Below are positions 1 to 9,725 of a stretch of DNA of 64,000 bases, one piece after another. Position 1 is the stretch's first letter. Each line of letters opens with the position of its first letter. Source of the DNA: Pleurotus djamor. Lineage: Eukaryota; Basidiomycota; Agaricomycetes; Agaricales; Pleurotaceae. The notes below the pieces were generated by a model that saw only the letters and a list, made by a program, of their open reading frames with translations, ran no database searches and was not told the DNA's origin. The position numbers and the translations under genes are program-made. The stretch spans positions 1-64,000 of the forward strand of contig JAPEVF010000225.1 in NCBI GenBank assembly GCA_029747585.1, read 5' to 3'.

Positions 1-820
1 TTGACGCCACTGACCTCAGACCAGAAAAGCGGAACAAGCGCCCTCGAGGCTCTTCTCCGACTGGGCCGGGGCCCACAGGGAGCAATGGAAGGGGCATGTC
101 TATAACCTTACCCCCTCGCACTCAGCCGGACCCATTCCATTTTCGAGAGATCCCAAGGCAAGGCGGGAGGCCCTAGCTGCCCAGTTGCCTCTCCTAGAAG
201 GGAGAAAGGTCGCCTTCCATCCACCAAGCAAGTCTGGTGGAATTGCAGTCGACACCGATGAAAACACTTGGATTTTGGCTGTCGTTACTAAATGCATCAA
301 TGCCGACAAGAATCGGTTTGTCCTCCTCACTTTCTGTGCATAACCCGGCTCACAGTGTAACGGACAGTTATGAAGTTCAGGATGCTGAGCCACAGGAGGA
401 CGGCCAGCCCGGCATGTAAGTCCTTTCCGCTCCGTTGTTGTTCCCCTTCACTCAAGGGTCTTAGTCGCTATAATACAACGCTCCGTGCAATTATACCCCT
501 TCCTGATCCAAATGTTCAACCTGGGAGCGCCTCACATATCAGCGCGTATCAGACGTTTCCAGCGGGGTCTACGGTGATGGCTTTATACCCGGATACTAGT
601 TGCTTTTACCGTGCAGAGGTTATTACACCACCCGCACAGCCCGGTCGGGTATGTCCTTCCCGCTCCCTCCCTTCTTTGTTACACCTGTCGATGGGTTTTC
701 TCTTACTAGGCGGGACAGTCCTTGAAATTTTCACCGACGTACAAGTTGAAGTTTGAGGACGACGACGGTCAAGAACACGCGGTTGCAGCGCATTTGGTAG
801 TAGAATGGCCAGGAAACTAA
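1..820 (+). CDS. SGF29: SAGA-associated factor 29 (Sgf29) C-terminal part, 5' truncated by window edge
   Basis: Subunit of the SAGA histone-acetyltransferase complex; in the family the C-terminal tandem tudor (SGF29) domain reads methylated H3K4 in the nucleus. Visible here: an N-terminal piece with a Pro/Gly/Arg linker, then GRKVAFHPP, TDENTWILAVV, a segment reading YEVQDAEPQEDGQPG, then STVMALYPDTSCFYRAEVI and finally YKLKFEDDDGQEHAVAAHLV before a stop at 818-820. These match the order of tudor-domain blocks in the family. Introns fit at about 316-356, 419-460 and 648-717 (GT-AG). Near 100-148 the frame changes (reading frame 3 to frame 2), which needs either a weak-consensus intron around 98-147 or a sequence error. 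The start codon lies before base 1. Confident about the family; first junction uncertain. Confidence 0.85.
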
Positions 821-949
821 TCTGCTTATCTTTCACGCCGTCTTGTATTCGTATCTATGAGCCTATGGATCTACGTATGGACCTCAGCTGTAAATTTCAA
901 GTTCGGAGGGAAGCTCTTGAGTTTGCTGTGGTATGTTGATTCTCAAAGG

Positions 950-962
950 TTCTGGAAAGTCC
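950..962 (+). promoter_or_regulatory. Heat-shock element-like site
   Basis: Reads TTCTGGAAAGTCC, which is TTCnnGAAnnTCC, two perfect 5-bp HSF modules and a third with one mismatch. It lies about 170 bp upstream of the Hsp20 start. A second half-match (TTCTGGAC) is at about 1040. Confidence 0.6.
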
Positions 963-1061
963 GCGATGACGCAATGATTATTGACTCCTGCTCGAACAGT
1001 CACTTGCGATCTTGTCGTTTCTAGAGTTTTCATCCGCGTTCTGGACATGTCATTTTTATTC

Positions 1062-1069
1062 TATAAAAG
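1062..1069 (+). promoter_or_regulatory. TATA box of the Hsp20 gene
   Basis: TATAAAAG, 61 bp upstream of the ATG at 1123. A strong TATA box is typical of stress-inducible promoters. Confidence 0.7.
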
Positions 1070-1122
1070 GGGGCAGCTTCCCCCAGCCTACCTTCCTCAC
1101 TGAAATCTCGCCCTCAAAAAAC

Positions 1123-1730
1123 ATGTCTCTTGCACGTCTCCTCTTTCGCGAATTCCAACCTGTCTTCCGCATGTTTGAAGAGCCTCTGTCGAGGTCACCT
1201 TCGTTCATCGGTCGTCCTTCACACCCTCTATTCGATGACCCCTTTTTCCGCTCAGGCTTCACCAAGCCCGCCGTTGACGTGTCCGAAGAGGGCAATACAT
1301 ATGTCATTGAAGCCGACCTTCCTGGCGTCAAAAAANGAAAACGTCGAAGTCCGAATTGGTGATGGAGGAAGGAGCTTAACCATCGAAGGGCATGCTCGTC
1401 GGGTAGTCGAAACGCCTGCAAACACACCTGATGTTGCGCCCTCTACGGAAACCGCTGCCACCGACAATGGTAAGGAATATGTCCTTGACTTCTATATGCT
1501 TGCCGTGACTGACGCCATTTTCTCGAATAGTGTCCGTGCCAACTGCAGACGCTAGCAAGCAGCTCACTACAGAGCGTGCATTCTCTAGCGAGTCATCATT
1601 CACTCGCACTGTCTGGTTACCTCGCCCTGTAGATACGGCTAATGTAGCCGCAAAGTTGAGCGATGGTATCCTTACCGTCAGGGTTCAGAAAGCAGAAGAC
1701 AAGGCCAGCGTTAGCATCCCCATTGCTTGA
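1123..1730 (+). CDS. Small heat-shock protein, Hsp20/alpha-crystallin family
   Basis: ATP-independent chaperone that holds unfolding proteins. Two exons, 1123-1469 and 1531-1730, give about 181 residues when the N at 1336 is treated as a spurious base. N-terminal part has MFEEPLSRSPSFIGRPSHPLFDDPFF. The alpha-crystallin domain begins at KPAVDVSEEGNTYVIEADLPGVKKENVEV, followed by SLTIEGHARR, an expanded Thr/Ala-rich loop of about 45 residues, then SFTRTVWLPRPVDTANVAAKLSDGILTV and a C-terminal tail with SIPIA (IxI-type anchor). Large oligomer-forming cytosolic sHSPs have this architecture. The ATG at 1123 is the first in frame and sits 3' of a TATA box and an HSE. The frame appears broken at 1336 only because of the N. 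Confidence 0.93.
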
Positions 1731-1870
1731 ACGATGTATCCACCGTTGTAATATGTATTCGTGCCCATATCCACAACTCCTTCTATGTAGTAGATAATTT
1801 TTCAATTTTTATCCACCTTGTGCCTCGAGATGATCTATAAATTCAGAATCAAGCGCTAGGATCAGCTTCA

Positions 1871-1884
1871 ACGCGTCAACGCGT
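1871..1884 (+). promoter_or_regulatory. Paired ACGCGT (MluI cell-cycle box-like) sites
   Basis: Two perfect ACGCGT words at 1871-1876 and 1879-1884, 44-57 bp before the ATG of the DNA-polymerase-epsilon-like histone-fold gene. In ascomycete yeasts ACGCGT is the binding site of MBF, which drives G1/S replication genes; its use here is inferred. Confidence 0.55.
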
Positions 1885-1927
1885 CTAGCACACCTTCATT
1901 TCCTCCTCCCACGCGCATTATTTTGTC

Positions 1928-3188
1928 ATGGCATCTCCAGAAGTCCTGCCCCCTTCTGATGCCTTCGAATACGAGGACTCCGATGGTGAAGAAGGCGTCG
2001 ACCAGCTATACTCTGAATCAGACAATGAAGCCGATGGAGCTGGAAAGAAGCCCACATCTAAAAGGTTGAGGCCTTTTGGTCAAGCACTTCTGCCTCAGCA
2101 AAAACTCGAAAATATCATTCAAAACGATGGTAATTACACAGCTCCGACCGTTACGTGGTATACTGATCCTTCTGGTAAGGCGTTACTGGTGGGCTGGCCT
2201 TGTCAAAGGAGGCGTTGTTCCTTGTGTCAGTTGCAACCGTGTGTCCTTGTTTTTTCTTCAAGTTTCTTCTCCGTTCATAGTCTTATCTATCAGGAGGAAT
2301 TTGTCAAAAAGTTGGCACAAGCTGGTTGTCGACAGGCCCACGCCGAACGACGAGTGCTCATCAACTATCGCGACATGTGTGAGCCCAACTTGTGTGGAGC
2401 TACATGCGCCAGCTTCTAACGCGAGACCTCTCTAGCTTTGGCTACGCAGCAGTATCAAGAATTCATGTTTCTCCAAGGTATAGTGGCTCTAGGTCCAAAA
2501 GTCAAACAAATTCCTGACCGCGCTTTCAGACACCATACCTACACCAATGACGCTTCGTGAAGCCCTAAAATTACGTGAAGCTCGAGAAGCCGACTTGCTA
2601 GAAGACGATCCTGCTATGCTCGGAGGGCCCTCGGTGGTTGCATCTGTCGCACCGTCAGAAACCGCTTCCGTAGCTGCTTCCGATGACAATGTTTCTGTTT
2701 CCTTCTCGAGACCCACGAGGCCCAAACCCGTGCATGCAAATGGACGATCAAATGGTTCAGGCTCGAGCTTGAGACCCGATAGGCCGGAACTGTACCCAAA
2801 ACGTCCCACTCCGTTGCGCGAAAGCATCTCAGCAAGCGTCTCCCGGACTGGTAGTGTCGAAGTACAACGAGCAGCGGAGCCTACGTCCACGCCCGCTGGA
2901 GATGGACATGGAAATGGAAATGGGAGGTCCTCTTCAATATCTACAACCGTCGCCAATGGAGAAACTTCAACTCACGCCAGTCGCTCGCCAACCACAACCC
3001 CTGCTACCATGAGAGATGAAGCACAACCGTCGCCTCGAGGTTTTGGTCAACTCCTTGGCCCCGGTCAGCCTCCACCATTAGCTGGGCCCGCTAGTGGCTT
3101 TCTTGCAGAAGCAAATGGTCCGTTTGTCCACGCTGGTTCTACCATCCCTGGACGAACTATATACTCCCAGCAGCGCGCACCACCATAG
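1928..3188 (+). CDS. Histone-fold protein, DNA polymerase epsilon subunit Dpb3/POLE4-like
   Basis: Predicted chromatin/replication histone-fold subunit. Five exons fit: 1928-2129, 2180-2238, 2294-2378, 2436-2477 and 2530-3188, giving 348 residues. An acidic N-terminus (EYEDSDGEEGVDQLYSES) precedes the fold, which reads LPQQKLENIIQNDG, LSKEALFLVSVATEEFVKKL, RRVLINYRDMSLATQQYQ and EFMFLQDTIPTPMTLREAL. These helices match the CBF/NF-Y-like histone fold, and the FLQD-IP segment after helix 3 is typical of Dpb3/POLE4 proteins. The last 200 residues are disordered (Ser/Pro/Asn/Gly rich), an extension seen in basidiomycete members. Splicing is inferred but every junction is GT-AG and keeps frame. 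It could instead be a CHRAC or Dls1-type paralogue. Two ACGCGT boxes lie just upstream. Confidence 0.7.
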
Positions 3189-3311
3189 CACTTTACTCCC
3201 GATCATCCGTTATCTTATCTTATCACTGTTGCCTTCCTGTAATAAATCACTTCTTCTCGAAGTTCTGTCAAAGTTCTTCGCTGTACTTACTCGCATCCTT
3301 GCATCGTGACA

Positions 3312-4833
3312 ATGACCCCTACCACCACCGCCCAGATGCTCCCCGTCATTGATATTAGCCCTTTTGTTTCGTCCTCTTCCCCAGAATCCCGCAATGCAGT
3401 AGCTGCGGCATTGCACAAGGCTTGTGTGGAATATGGATTCTTCTACCTTGATATATCCTCTTATGTCGACCCATCTGAACCCGAAGAACTTACGACGTTG
3501 GCGAGACAGTTCTTTCATTCACCCCAAGAGGAGAAGGATAAGATTTCTCTGTCCAAGAATGATCATGCAAGAGGTTGGATAGACTATATGCGCGTCCTTG
3601 AGGTCATGATCCGTTGACTCTTGTCTGACTATGCTAGGGTACGCACGACTCAAGGAGAATGTCACAAACGGCAAGGCAGATAATCACGAAGGAATCGACT
3701 TGTATCGTCCCGTCGAGAACCCGGACAAGTCCAAGCCTCTGTGGGGGGAGAACCTCTGGCCATCGATCCCTGGGTTCCGAGAGAAATACGAGAAATGGGT
3801 TGGGAAGATGAAGGTCTTGGGACTGATAGTCATGGAAGCGTGAGTGTTTCTCGCACTGACTTGGATCGTATTGTACTCGAGCCATTGGTTCTCAGAATGA
3901 GCATCGGACTCGGCGCAACGCCAGAGGAATGGCAACGACTCCGAGCACAAGTCGATGATAGTTTCTGGGTTATGCGCATCATAGGTCGGCACGGAAGCCA
4001 TTTTTAACTTGTAACTTTTGACTTTGTATAAGGTTATCCTCCACTGCCCAATGACCACGACGGATTCTCTTGCGGCGCTCACAGGTTCGTGTTCACATAA
4101 TTTCCTTCTTCCGTCCAACGGCTGACTCCGCCAACGCCTACTCAGAGATTATGGCTGTCTCACGTAAATGTTCATTCTGGCATGATGAGTTTACCTTTGC
4201 TCAAAGTAACCACCCAAGGTTCCTCTACGCCGATCCCACTCCAAATGCTTTGCAAGTCTTTCTCCCTCAAAGCGCGAAAGCCACCAACGCAAGTTCGGTC
4301 ACCGCAGGCTTGCCCTCGGAAGAGGGTGGAGTGAATGGTGTATGGATCACCGCTGATCCGCTCCCTGGATGCGTTGTTTGTAACATTGGAGAAAGTAAGT
4401 TGTTCATCTCGTCGAGGATTTGCGTAGAAATTGATGCTTTCTTATCTAGTGTGGGAGATATGGACGAATGGTCTGTATCGCTCGACGCTACATCGTGTGA
4501 TACACAGATCATCCAATTATAGGTGCGCACGTACCGTCTTGATTGATCTCATGTTCATACATTCACCACCTAACCCCCGCATATTCTACCAGAGTCTCGT
4601 GAGTCTTCCGTTACCCCAAGTGTTCTTGTGACTGCTAAAGAGTGACCAGCATCCCTTTCTTCTTCGAACCCAACTTTGATGCCCACATCGAGCCGCTGCC
4701 CGCTGCAAAGCGTATTCAAGAGAAGGAGCGCGCTTTGAATGGTTCCAGCAAGGAATACGCGCCGATTGTTTATGGTAATTTTTTGATGGGAAAGGTCACG
4801 AATAATTTCGCTGGTGGTAGCAAGTACGATTAG
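3312..4833 (+). CDS. 2-oxoglutarate/Fe(II)-dependent dioxygenase, isopenicillin-N-synthase-like
   Basis: Non-haem iron oxygenase; substrate unknown. Nine exons fit: 3312-3573, 3638-3839, 3896-3984, 4033-4084, 4146-4163, 4219-4394, 4450-4522, 4593-4598, 4650-4833 (353 residues). The N-terminal DIOX_N domain reads LPVIDISPFVSS and ACVEYGFFYLD. The catalytic domain shows HRDYGCLTFLYADPT (His-X-Asp of the iron triad), LPGCVVCNIGEMWEIWTNG, STLHRVIHRSSN (second iron His) and RVSIPFFFEPN (Arg-X-Ser, 2-oxoglutarate binding). The RVS part exists only if a 6-nt exon at 4593-4598 is spliced in. ATG 3312 is used because the codon upstream in frame is GTG. Fungal relatives act in secondary metabolism or as flavonol-synthase/gibberellin-oxidase-like enzymes, but no biosynthetic cluster is visible here. 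Confidence 0.9.
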
Positions 4834-4992
4834 ATTAGGCCTGTGAATTGATCATGATGCATGATGGTGTACTGATAAGATAAGGCCGGATTTTGTGCAG
4901 TCATGACTTGGTCACGGATTTTGGCCCCTCGGCTTCGTTATTCCTTCCATCGATCTCTGCTTGTCCCCGGATTCAGGACTTCGTATCGTCCC

Positions 4993-6591
4993 ATGTCGCT
5001 CAAGGCTGCCATCGAAACCGTCAGGTCACCCATAAAAGAGCTTCTCCTCAGTGTCTCCAAGGATGGCGCAGAGCTTGTTGGCACATCCAGTGAAGATCAA
5101 ACTGAGGTCGCATCTTGGGTTGAGAAAGTCGGACGCGAGGAAGTAGGGACAGAGGCTTCAATTCCGGTACGCTTGCCACTACGTCTCGCGTCGATGCTAT
5201 CATCCGAACGATCCCGAACTAGGCACTAGAGACCCAGTTGCTGCAGAAGACGTACCTCGTCTCCAACTATCTCACTGCTGCAGATGTCGCCTTGTACGGT
5301 GCGCTCCATCCCATAATAGTGANGTACCCTATACCTCCCAGTCGCTCACATGTTTATGNAAAAATCGACAGTCTAAACAACAACCAGCACGATACTTTTC
5401 AATCCCCTCGGTTACGCGTTATTTCGACCATATACAATCCCAACCTATCGTCAAAGAGGCTGTTCGTAGTCTCGCCCCCAACTTTTCTGAAGTGCCGTTC
5501 GATCTCGAAGCAGCACCGAAACTAGAACGCAAAGCTGAACCTTCGCAAAAGAAAAAGAAGGCCAATCCCCCCGCCGCCATCCCCTCCGATGCTGCGGCTC
5601 CCGTAGAAGCCGCCATAGAAGCCTCAACATTAGCTCCTGCAAAAGAGAAACCTGCTAAAGAGAAACAGCCAAAGAAGGAGAAGAAAAAGGATAACTCTGC
5701 TGCCGACCAAAAGAAGGCAGCTGCCGCAGAAGCGGATGTTGGTGAACCTGCGCCTTCAATGATTGACTTGCGAATTGGCCGAATTGTAGATAGTGAGTTG
5801 TTTCTTCGATCCCTTGACGCGACTCTGACCCTCTGCAGTCAAAAAGCACCCGGACGCGGACAGTCTCTACGTTGAGGTACATTCGTTTCAATTGTCACTT
5901 AGACCTGCGAGTTAAATAACAAACTCGAACAGCAAATCGACATTGGAGAAGAGACTGGTCCACGAACCGTTGTTTCTGGTCTTGTGAACTACATACCCAT
6001 AGAGCAGATGCGGGATAAGTACCTTGTCGCTGTTGTATGTCTCTCCATTTTCTCATCGTTCATCTCACCTCAAAAAAGTCTTCAGTGCAATCTCAAGCCT
6101 GCCAACATGCGTGGAGTCAAGAGTTTCGCCATGGTTCTTTGTGTAAGTCGAATGAAAGAAATACGGCCTAGCAGCTCACAGTTTCTGTTAGGCTACTTCC
6201 CCAAATGGGAAAGAGGGCGGTATTGAACTTGTTCAACCCCCTGCAAACGCAAAGCCAGGAGATCGCGTGTACTTTGAAGGTGCTGACTACGAAAGTAAGT
6301 CTGTCGCGTTTGGGTTCCAGAGACAATGGCACTGAGCTTGGTTCTAGACGCTACACCACTTTCTCAGTTGAATCCTAAGAAGAAGATTTTCGAGACGATA
6401 CAACCCGGTGAGCCGTTTGTCATTATAGTGCTTCTCAATTCCNTGATTTTTTGTTTCAATTTCAAGGTTTTACGACATTGGATACGCGTGAGGCCGCCTG
6501 GATAAACCCAGCCACCAAGAGCGTCCATCGGATTCGTACCAAAGACGGGGTTTGTGTCGCACCTACGTTTGTCGGGGCTTCATTGTCGTAA
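4993..6591 (+). CDS. ARC1: Arc1/EMAPII-type tRNA-binding cofactor of aminoacyl-tRNA synthetases
   Basis: In yeast Arc1p binds tRNA and cytosolic Met- and Glu-tRNA synthetases. N-terminal GST-C-like part: TYLVSNYLTAADVALYGALHP. Middle: a Lys/Ala/Pro-rich linker (KEKPAKEKQPKKEKKK). C-terminal tRNA-binding OB fold: MIDLRIGRIVDIKKHPDADS, LYVEQIDIGEETGPRTVVSG, CNLKPANMRGVKSFAMVLCA and an EMAPII-like tail (PGDRVYFEGADYENATPLSQ, then NPKKKIFETIQP). Introns lie at about 5167-5222, 5317-5371, 5791-5838, 5877-5931, 6035-6084, 6143-6191, 6294-6347 and 6409-6467. Two Ns (5323, 5359) fall in the second intron and one (6443) in the last. ATG 4993 gives the usual cytosolic start, but the frame stays open to ATG 4903, which adds an Arg-rich, acid-free 30-residue leader. 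Confidence 0.88.
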
Positions 6592-6748
6592 AGTTAGGAT
6601 ACATATAATGCTCAATATAAATCTCATATCGTTGTAAACAAGTCGCCAAGCCGAACAGTGGCCCTGGAGGGATTTCGCTCAAACACCTGGGTAGCTTTAT
6701 AGACGGGCGCCTCCGTTCTTCTTCCAGACGCCCAACACTTGTTTCCTG

Positions 6749-7454
6749 ATGCTACCTCGGTCACGAATATTTGCTCAAGCCGTTCGAACGTTCTCCTCCT
6801 CCGCGAGGGCAAATGCTCATGTCTCCCACATAGGCAGAGAGCCCATCAAATTTCCCGAAACCGTAACCCTTTCCCCGTCACCGACATCCATCTCCGTCAC
6901 TGGACCACTAGGCACCACGTCCGTTCCCCTCCGGCCATACATGAAAATCGACTTTCCTCAAAATGACACGATGACAATAGTCGTAGAAGACCCGGAGATC
7001 AAGGAACAACGGGCTATGTGGGGAACGACGCGTACCCTGATCTATAACGCCATTGTTGGTATGACGGAGGGCTTCACTGTCCCGTTGTACCTGGTTGGTG
7101 TGGGGTATCGAGTGATGCTGGAGGACGACCCACGAGGGAAGGTCGATGGATGTAATGGCCAGAGACTCAATATGAAACTCGGGTACTCGCATTTTGTCTA
7201 CGTGCCAATACCCGCGCATATCAAAGCCGAAGTCCCTTCACCGACGAAAATCGTGCTGTCGTGTACGGACAAACATCAACTCGGTCTTTTTGCCGCAAAG
7301 GTCCGCAGTTATAGGAAACCTGAACCATATAAAGGAAAGGTATGAGACACCTTCCCTACGCCTTTTTCTTCACAGCCTGACCATTTGGTGTTAATGACAG
7401 GGTATCTTCGTTGGAACCGAGCAAATCCGCATCAAGACGGTGAAGAAGAAGTAG
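6749..7454 (+). CDS. MRPL6: Mitochondrial large-subunit ribosomal protein uL6m
   Basis: Component of the mitochondrial 54S subunit near the GTPase-associated region. Two exons (6749-7339, 7401-7454) encode 214 residues. The first 25 residues (MLPRSRIFAQAVRTFSSSAR) form a clear Arg/Ser presequence. Then come the two L6 repeats: SHIGREPIKFPETVTLS and TSISVTGPLGTTSVPL; later VPLYLVGVGYRVML, LGYSHFVYVPIPAHIKAEVP and LSCTDKHQLGLFAAKVRSYR, ending KGKGIFVGTEQIRIKTVKKK. The KPEPYKGKG signature of L6 is split by the intron. Size fits the family. Confidence 0.95.
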
Positions 7455-7839
7455 ACTCTCTCAGTGTAGACGTCCCCTCTTCTTCAGTGTGCCCTCAGCA
7501 CCACCCTTTCTATATCATCGTTCGGGGAGTCGCCAATAGTTCACTGTGCACGCCGTAGAAGTGTGCAGCACATCCCCCGAGACTACATCGTCGGCACTCG
7601 TGTAATCACACCTAGATTTAAATAATGCGATATTTGAGTAGCTCATGGACGTTCTGGAAAATTGAGGTCGCAGCCACCAAACACTTGAATTTTGGAATCG
7701 AAATCGGGCTCTCGCAGAATGAGTGTAAAAATAAGCGCGCAACCCCGAAACGCAGCTCGCCGTGTTCGTTCTCCATCATCGACAGTCACATTCTTTTCCA
7801 CTTATCACCAGCGTCCGGAGCTCCCAATCTCATCCAATA
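7455..7839. other. Intergenic, MRPL6 3' region and VMA11 5' region
   Basis: 385 bp with no gene or repeat that I can support. Confidence 0.6.
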
Positions 7840-8687
7840 ATGTCCGTCTGCCCACCATTTGCCCCGTTCTTCGGGTTCGCTGGCGTCGCGTCCGCTGTAA
7901 GCTTCTCAACTAACGTCTCCTCCTTCCCGACTCAGTCTCAATGTTGGCGTTATTTTAGATGATTTTCAGCAGTACGTCGTCATTTCGCTGATATCTATCT
8001 CAATATCTCAGTAAAATTGAAATAGCCATGGGTGCTGCGTATGGAACGTCCAAGTCTGGCATCGGAATCGCTGGTTTGGGCACATTCAAACCTGAGCTCA
8101 TCATGAAGGTTCGACTTCATTCGTCTTCATCTTGCGGCGAGCAGGTAAACTGACATTGAGATTCAATGCTAGGCTCTGATCCCTGTCGTCATGTCTGGTA
8201 TCATCGCCGTGTACGGACTCGTAGTTTCAGTCCTCATTTCCGGAGCAAGTCAGTCCCGACTTCCACAGTGTTCTCCTTCTCTCCATGCTCGTGCTGATTC
8301 TGTGGTGAATTTGCAGTTAAACCTGGAAATTACTCCCTCTTTTCTGGATTCGTGCATTTAGCCGCGGGTCTCGCTTGTGGAATGACTGGACTGTCTGCTG
8401 GGTATGCTATTGGTTATGTTGGTGATTCTGTGCGTATTTATTTCCTTCCGGCTTGGTTTCAACCTTCGGTTCTGACAGCCTTCTAGTGCGTACGTGCGTA
8501 TGTACAGGAAGCCAGAGTATACGTGTCCATGATCCTTATACTCATCTTCGCCGAAGTACTTGGTCTCTACGGGTAAGGCCTACCATCCGTCTACACTTGA
8601 CGGCGCATCTAACAGTATTTGCATGGAAACAGACTCATAGTCGGGCTGATCATGAACTCAAAAACTCTGTCCATCGAAGTGTGCTAG
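7840..8687 (+). CDS. VMA11: V-type H+-ATPase proteolipid subunit c' (Vma11)
   Basis: Membrane rotor subunit of the vacuolar proton pump. Seven exons (7840-7896, 7959-7971, 8026-8108, 8173-8248, 8317-8429, 8487-8572, 8633-8687) give 160 residues with four membrane helices. The second exon has only 13 nt. Helix 1: [20 protein letters not shown]; helix 2: [20 protein letters not shown]; helix 3: [20 protein letters not shown]; helix 4: [20 protein letters not shown], with the proton-carrying Glu. The blocks [20 protein letters not shown] and [10 protein letters not shown] match c' (Vma11) better than c (Vma3), judged from remembered family consensus. The c' subunit is characteristic of fungi. 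Confidence 0.92.
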
Positions 8688-8836
8688 TTCATCCTCTTCG
8701 TATATCCCGTTGCATGTACTGTGATTCCATCACGCATCATGATTTGCAACATGGTCCGAGAAATTGAGAAAGGATTATCGTGAACGCGAGACATGCAGTG
8801 TAACAACGAGAGAGAGAGAGGTGACTAGACTTCTCG

Positions 8837-9525
8837 CTAGCGGGAACTGGAAGACGAACGTGAGGTTAAACGGCCTCTGCGCCTGGAGGCATGACGCTTG
8901 CGCGCAGGAGACCGTGAACTACGAGAAGGACTAGATGAAGAATCAGAGTTTGAACCACTTGAATCTGAACTAGAGTCTGAGTCGCTGTCGGAACTACCAG
9001 AACTTGAGGCACTTGAACTGGAAGAGCTACGAACACGGGATGTGAGGCCTTGTAAACGGAAAACATTCAGATTGACGCACCTTCTCCCGCGTTTCTTTGA
9101 GGGTCCGGCATCATCTCGCGCTCTTTCTTTTTCTTTCGCCTCTAGGATTTTGTTTGCAGTGCCAGTCCTGAGCAAATGCGAGTGCAGATCAAGGTCAGAA
9201 GAGAACCCGCGTATTAGCATGCCCGACTTACTTGGTTTTGAACTCTTCCGGGACCTCAACAGAGGGCTTCCCGGCAGACTTGAGCTTCGCCAATATGTTG
9301 GGTTTCTCCAATTGCTGTGTGCGCGACGGCCTCGAGACGTATGGTCTGGTGGATTTGCATTGATAGGTGTAATGACCTGGATGTTCAGTGGACCGGTCGT
9401 TAGCCAGTTGACCTCTGGGAAATTAACAAATTGCACGTACCAGTATTCAAGCACTTTTGGCAGACAGTAGACGATGTGGCCCGCGGGTTGTTGGCGGATT
9501 TGTGATGCGGTGCGTATTTCGACAT
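8837..9525 (-). CDS. ZCCHC10-type zinc-knuckle protein with Arg/Ser-rich tail
   Basis: Probable nuclear RNA- or nucleic-acid-binding protein. Four exons on the minus strand (9525-9441, 9376-9232, 9167-9081, 9026-8837) encode 168 residues. The N-terminal zinc knuckle CQKCLNTGHYTYQC (C-X2-C-X4-H-X4-C) is followed by RPYVSRPSRTQQLEKP, the pattern of human ZCCHC10. Then a short helical segment (KILEAKEKERARDD) and a long Ser/Asp then Ser/Arg tail (SSGSSDSDSDSSSD to RRGRLTSRSSSSSR), similar to SR proteins of splicing factors. Convergent with VMA11 (149 bp between stops) and divergent from the next gene (200-bp shared promoter). Role in splicing is inferred only. Confidence 0.85.
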
Positions 9526-9725
9526 GGAGGTTGTGGTTTGTTCTGATCGTTGCTTAGACGCCGGAGCGCCCATCAGACACTTCCCACTTCACGCCCATCA
9601 CCCCTTCCATGTAATTCCATACTCAAACTGAGCATGTATGACTCGACACGGAAAGCTTCTGACGCAGTAAATTCCTTAAAACCTTCCGAAATGTCTGCGC
9701 TGCTCAGTCTACTCCCCAAGACGCG

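Larger units (their letters stand above)
821..1122. other. Intergenic: SGF29 3' end and Hsp20 promoter
   Basis: No gene. The right half holds the heat-shock promoter elements listed separately. Confidence 0.7.

Noticed and set aside
8898..9470. 190-codon plus-strand frame rich in Glu/Leu
   Set aside because: Exact antisense of the ZCCHC10-type gene's Ser/Arg tail.
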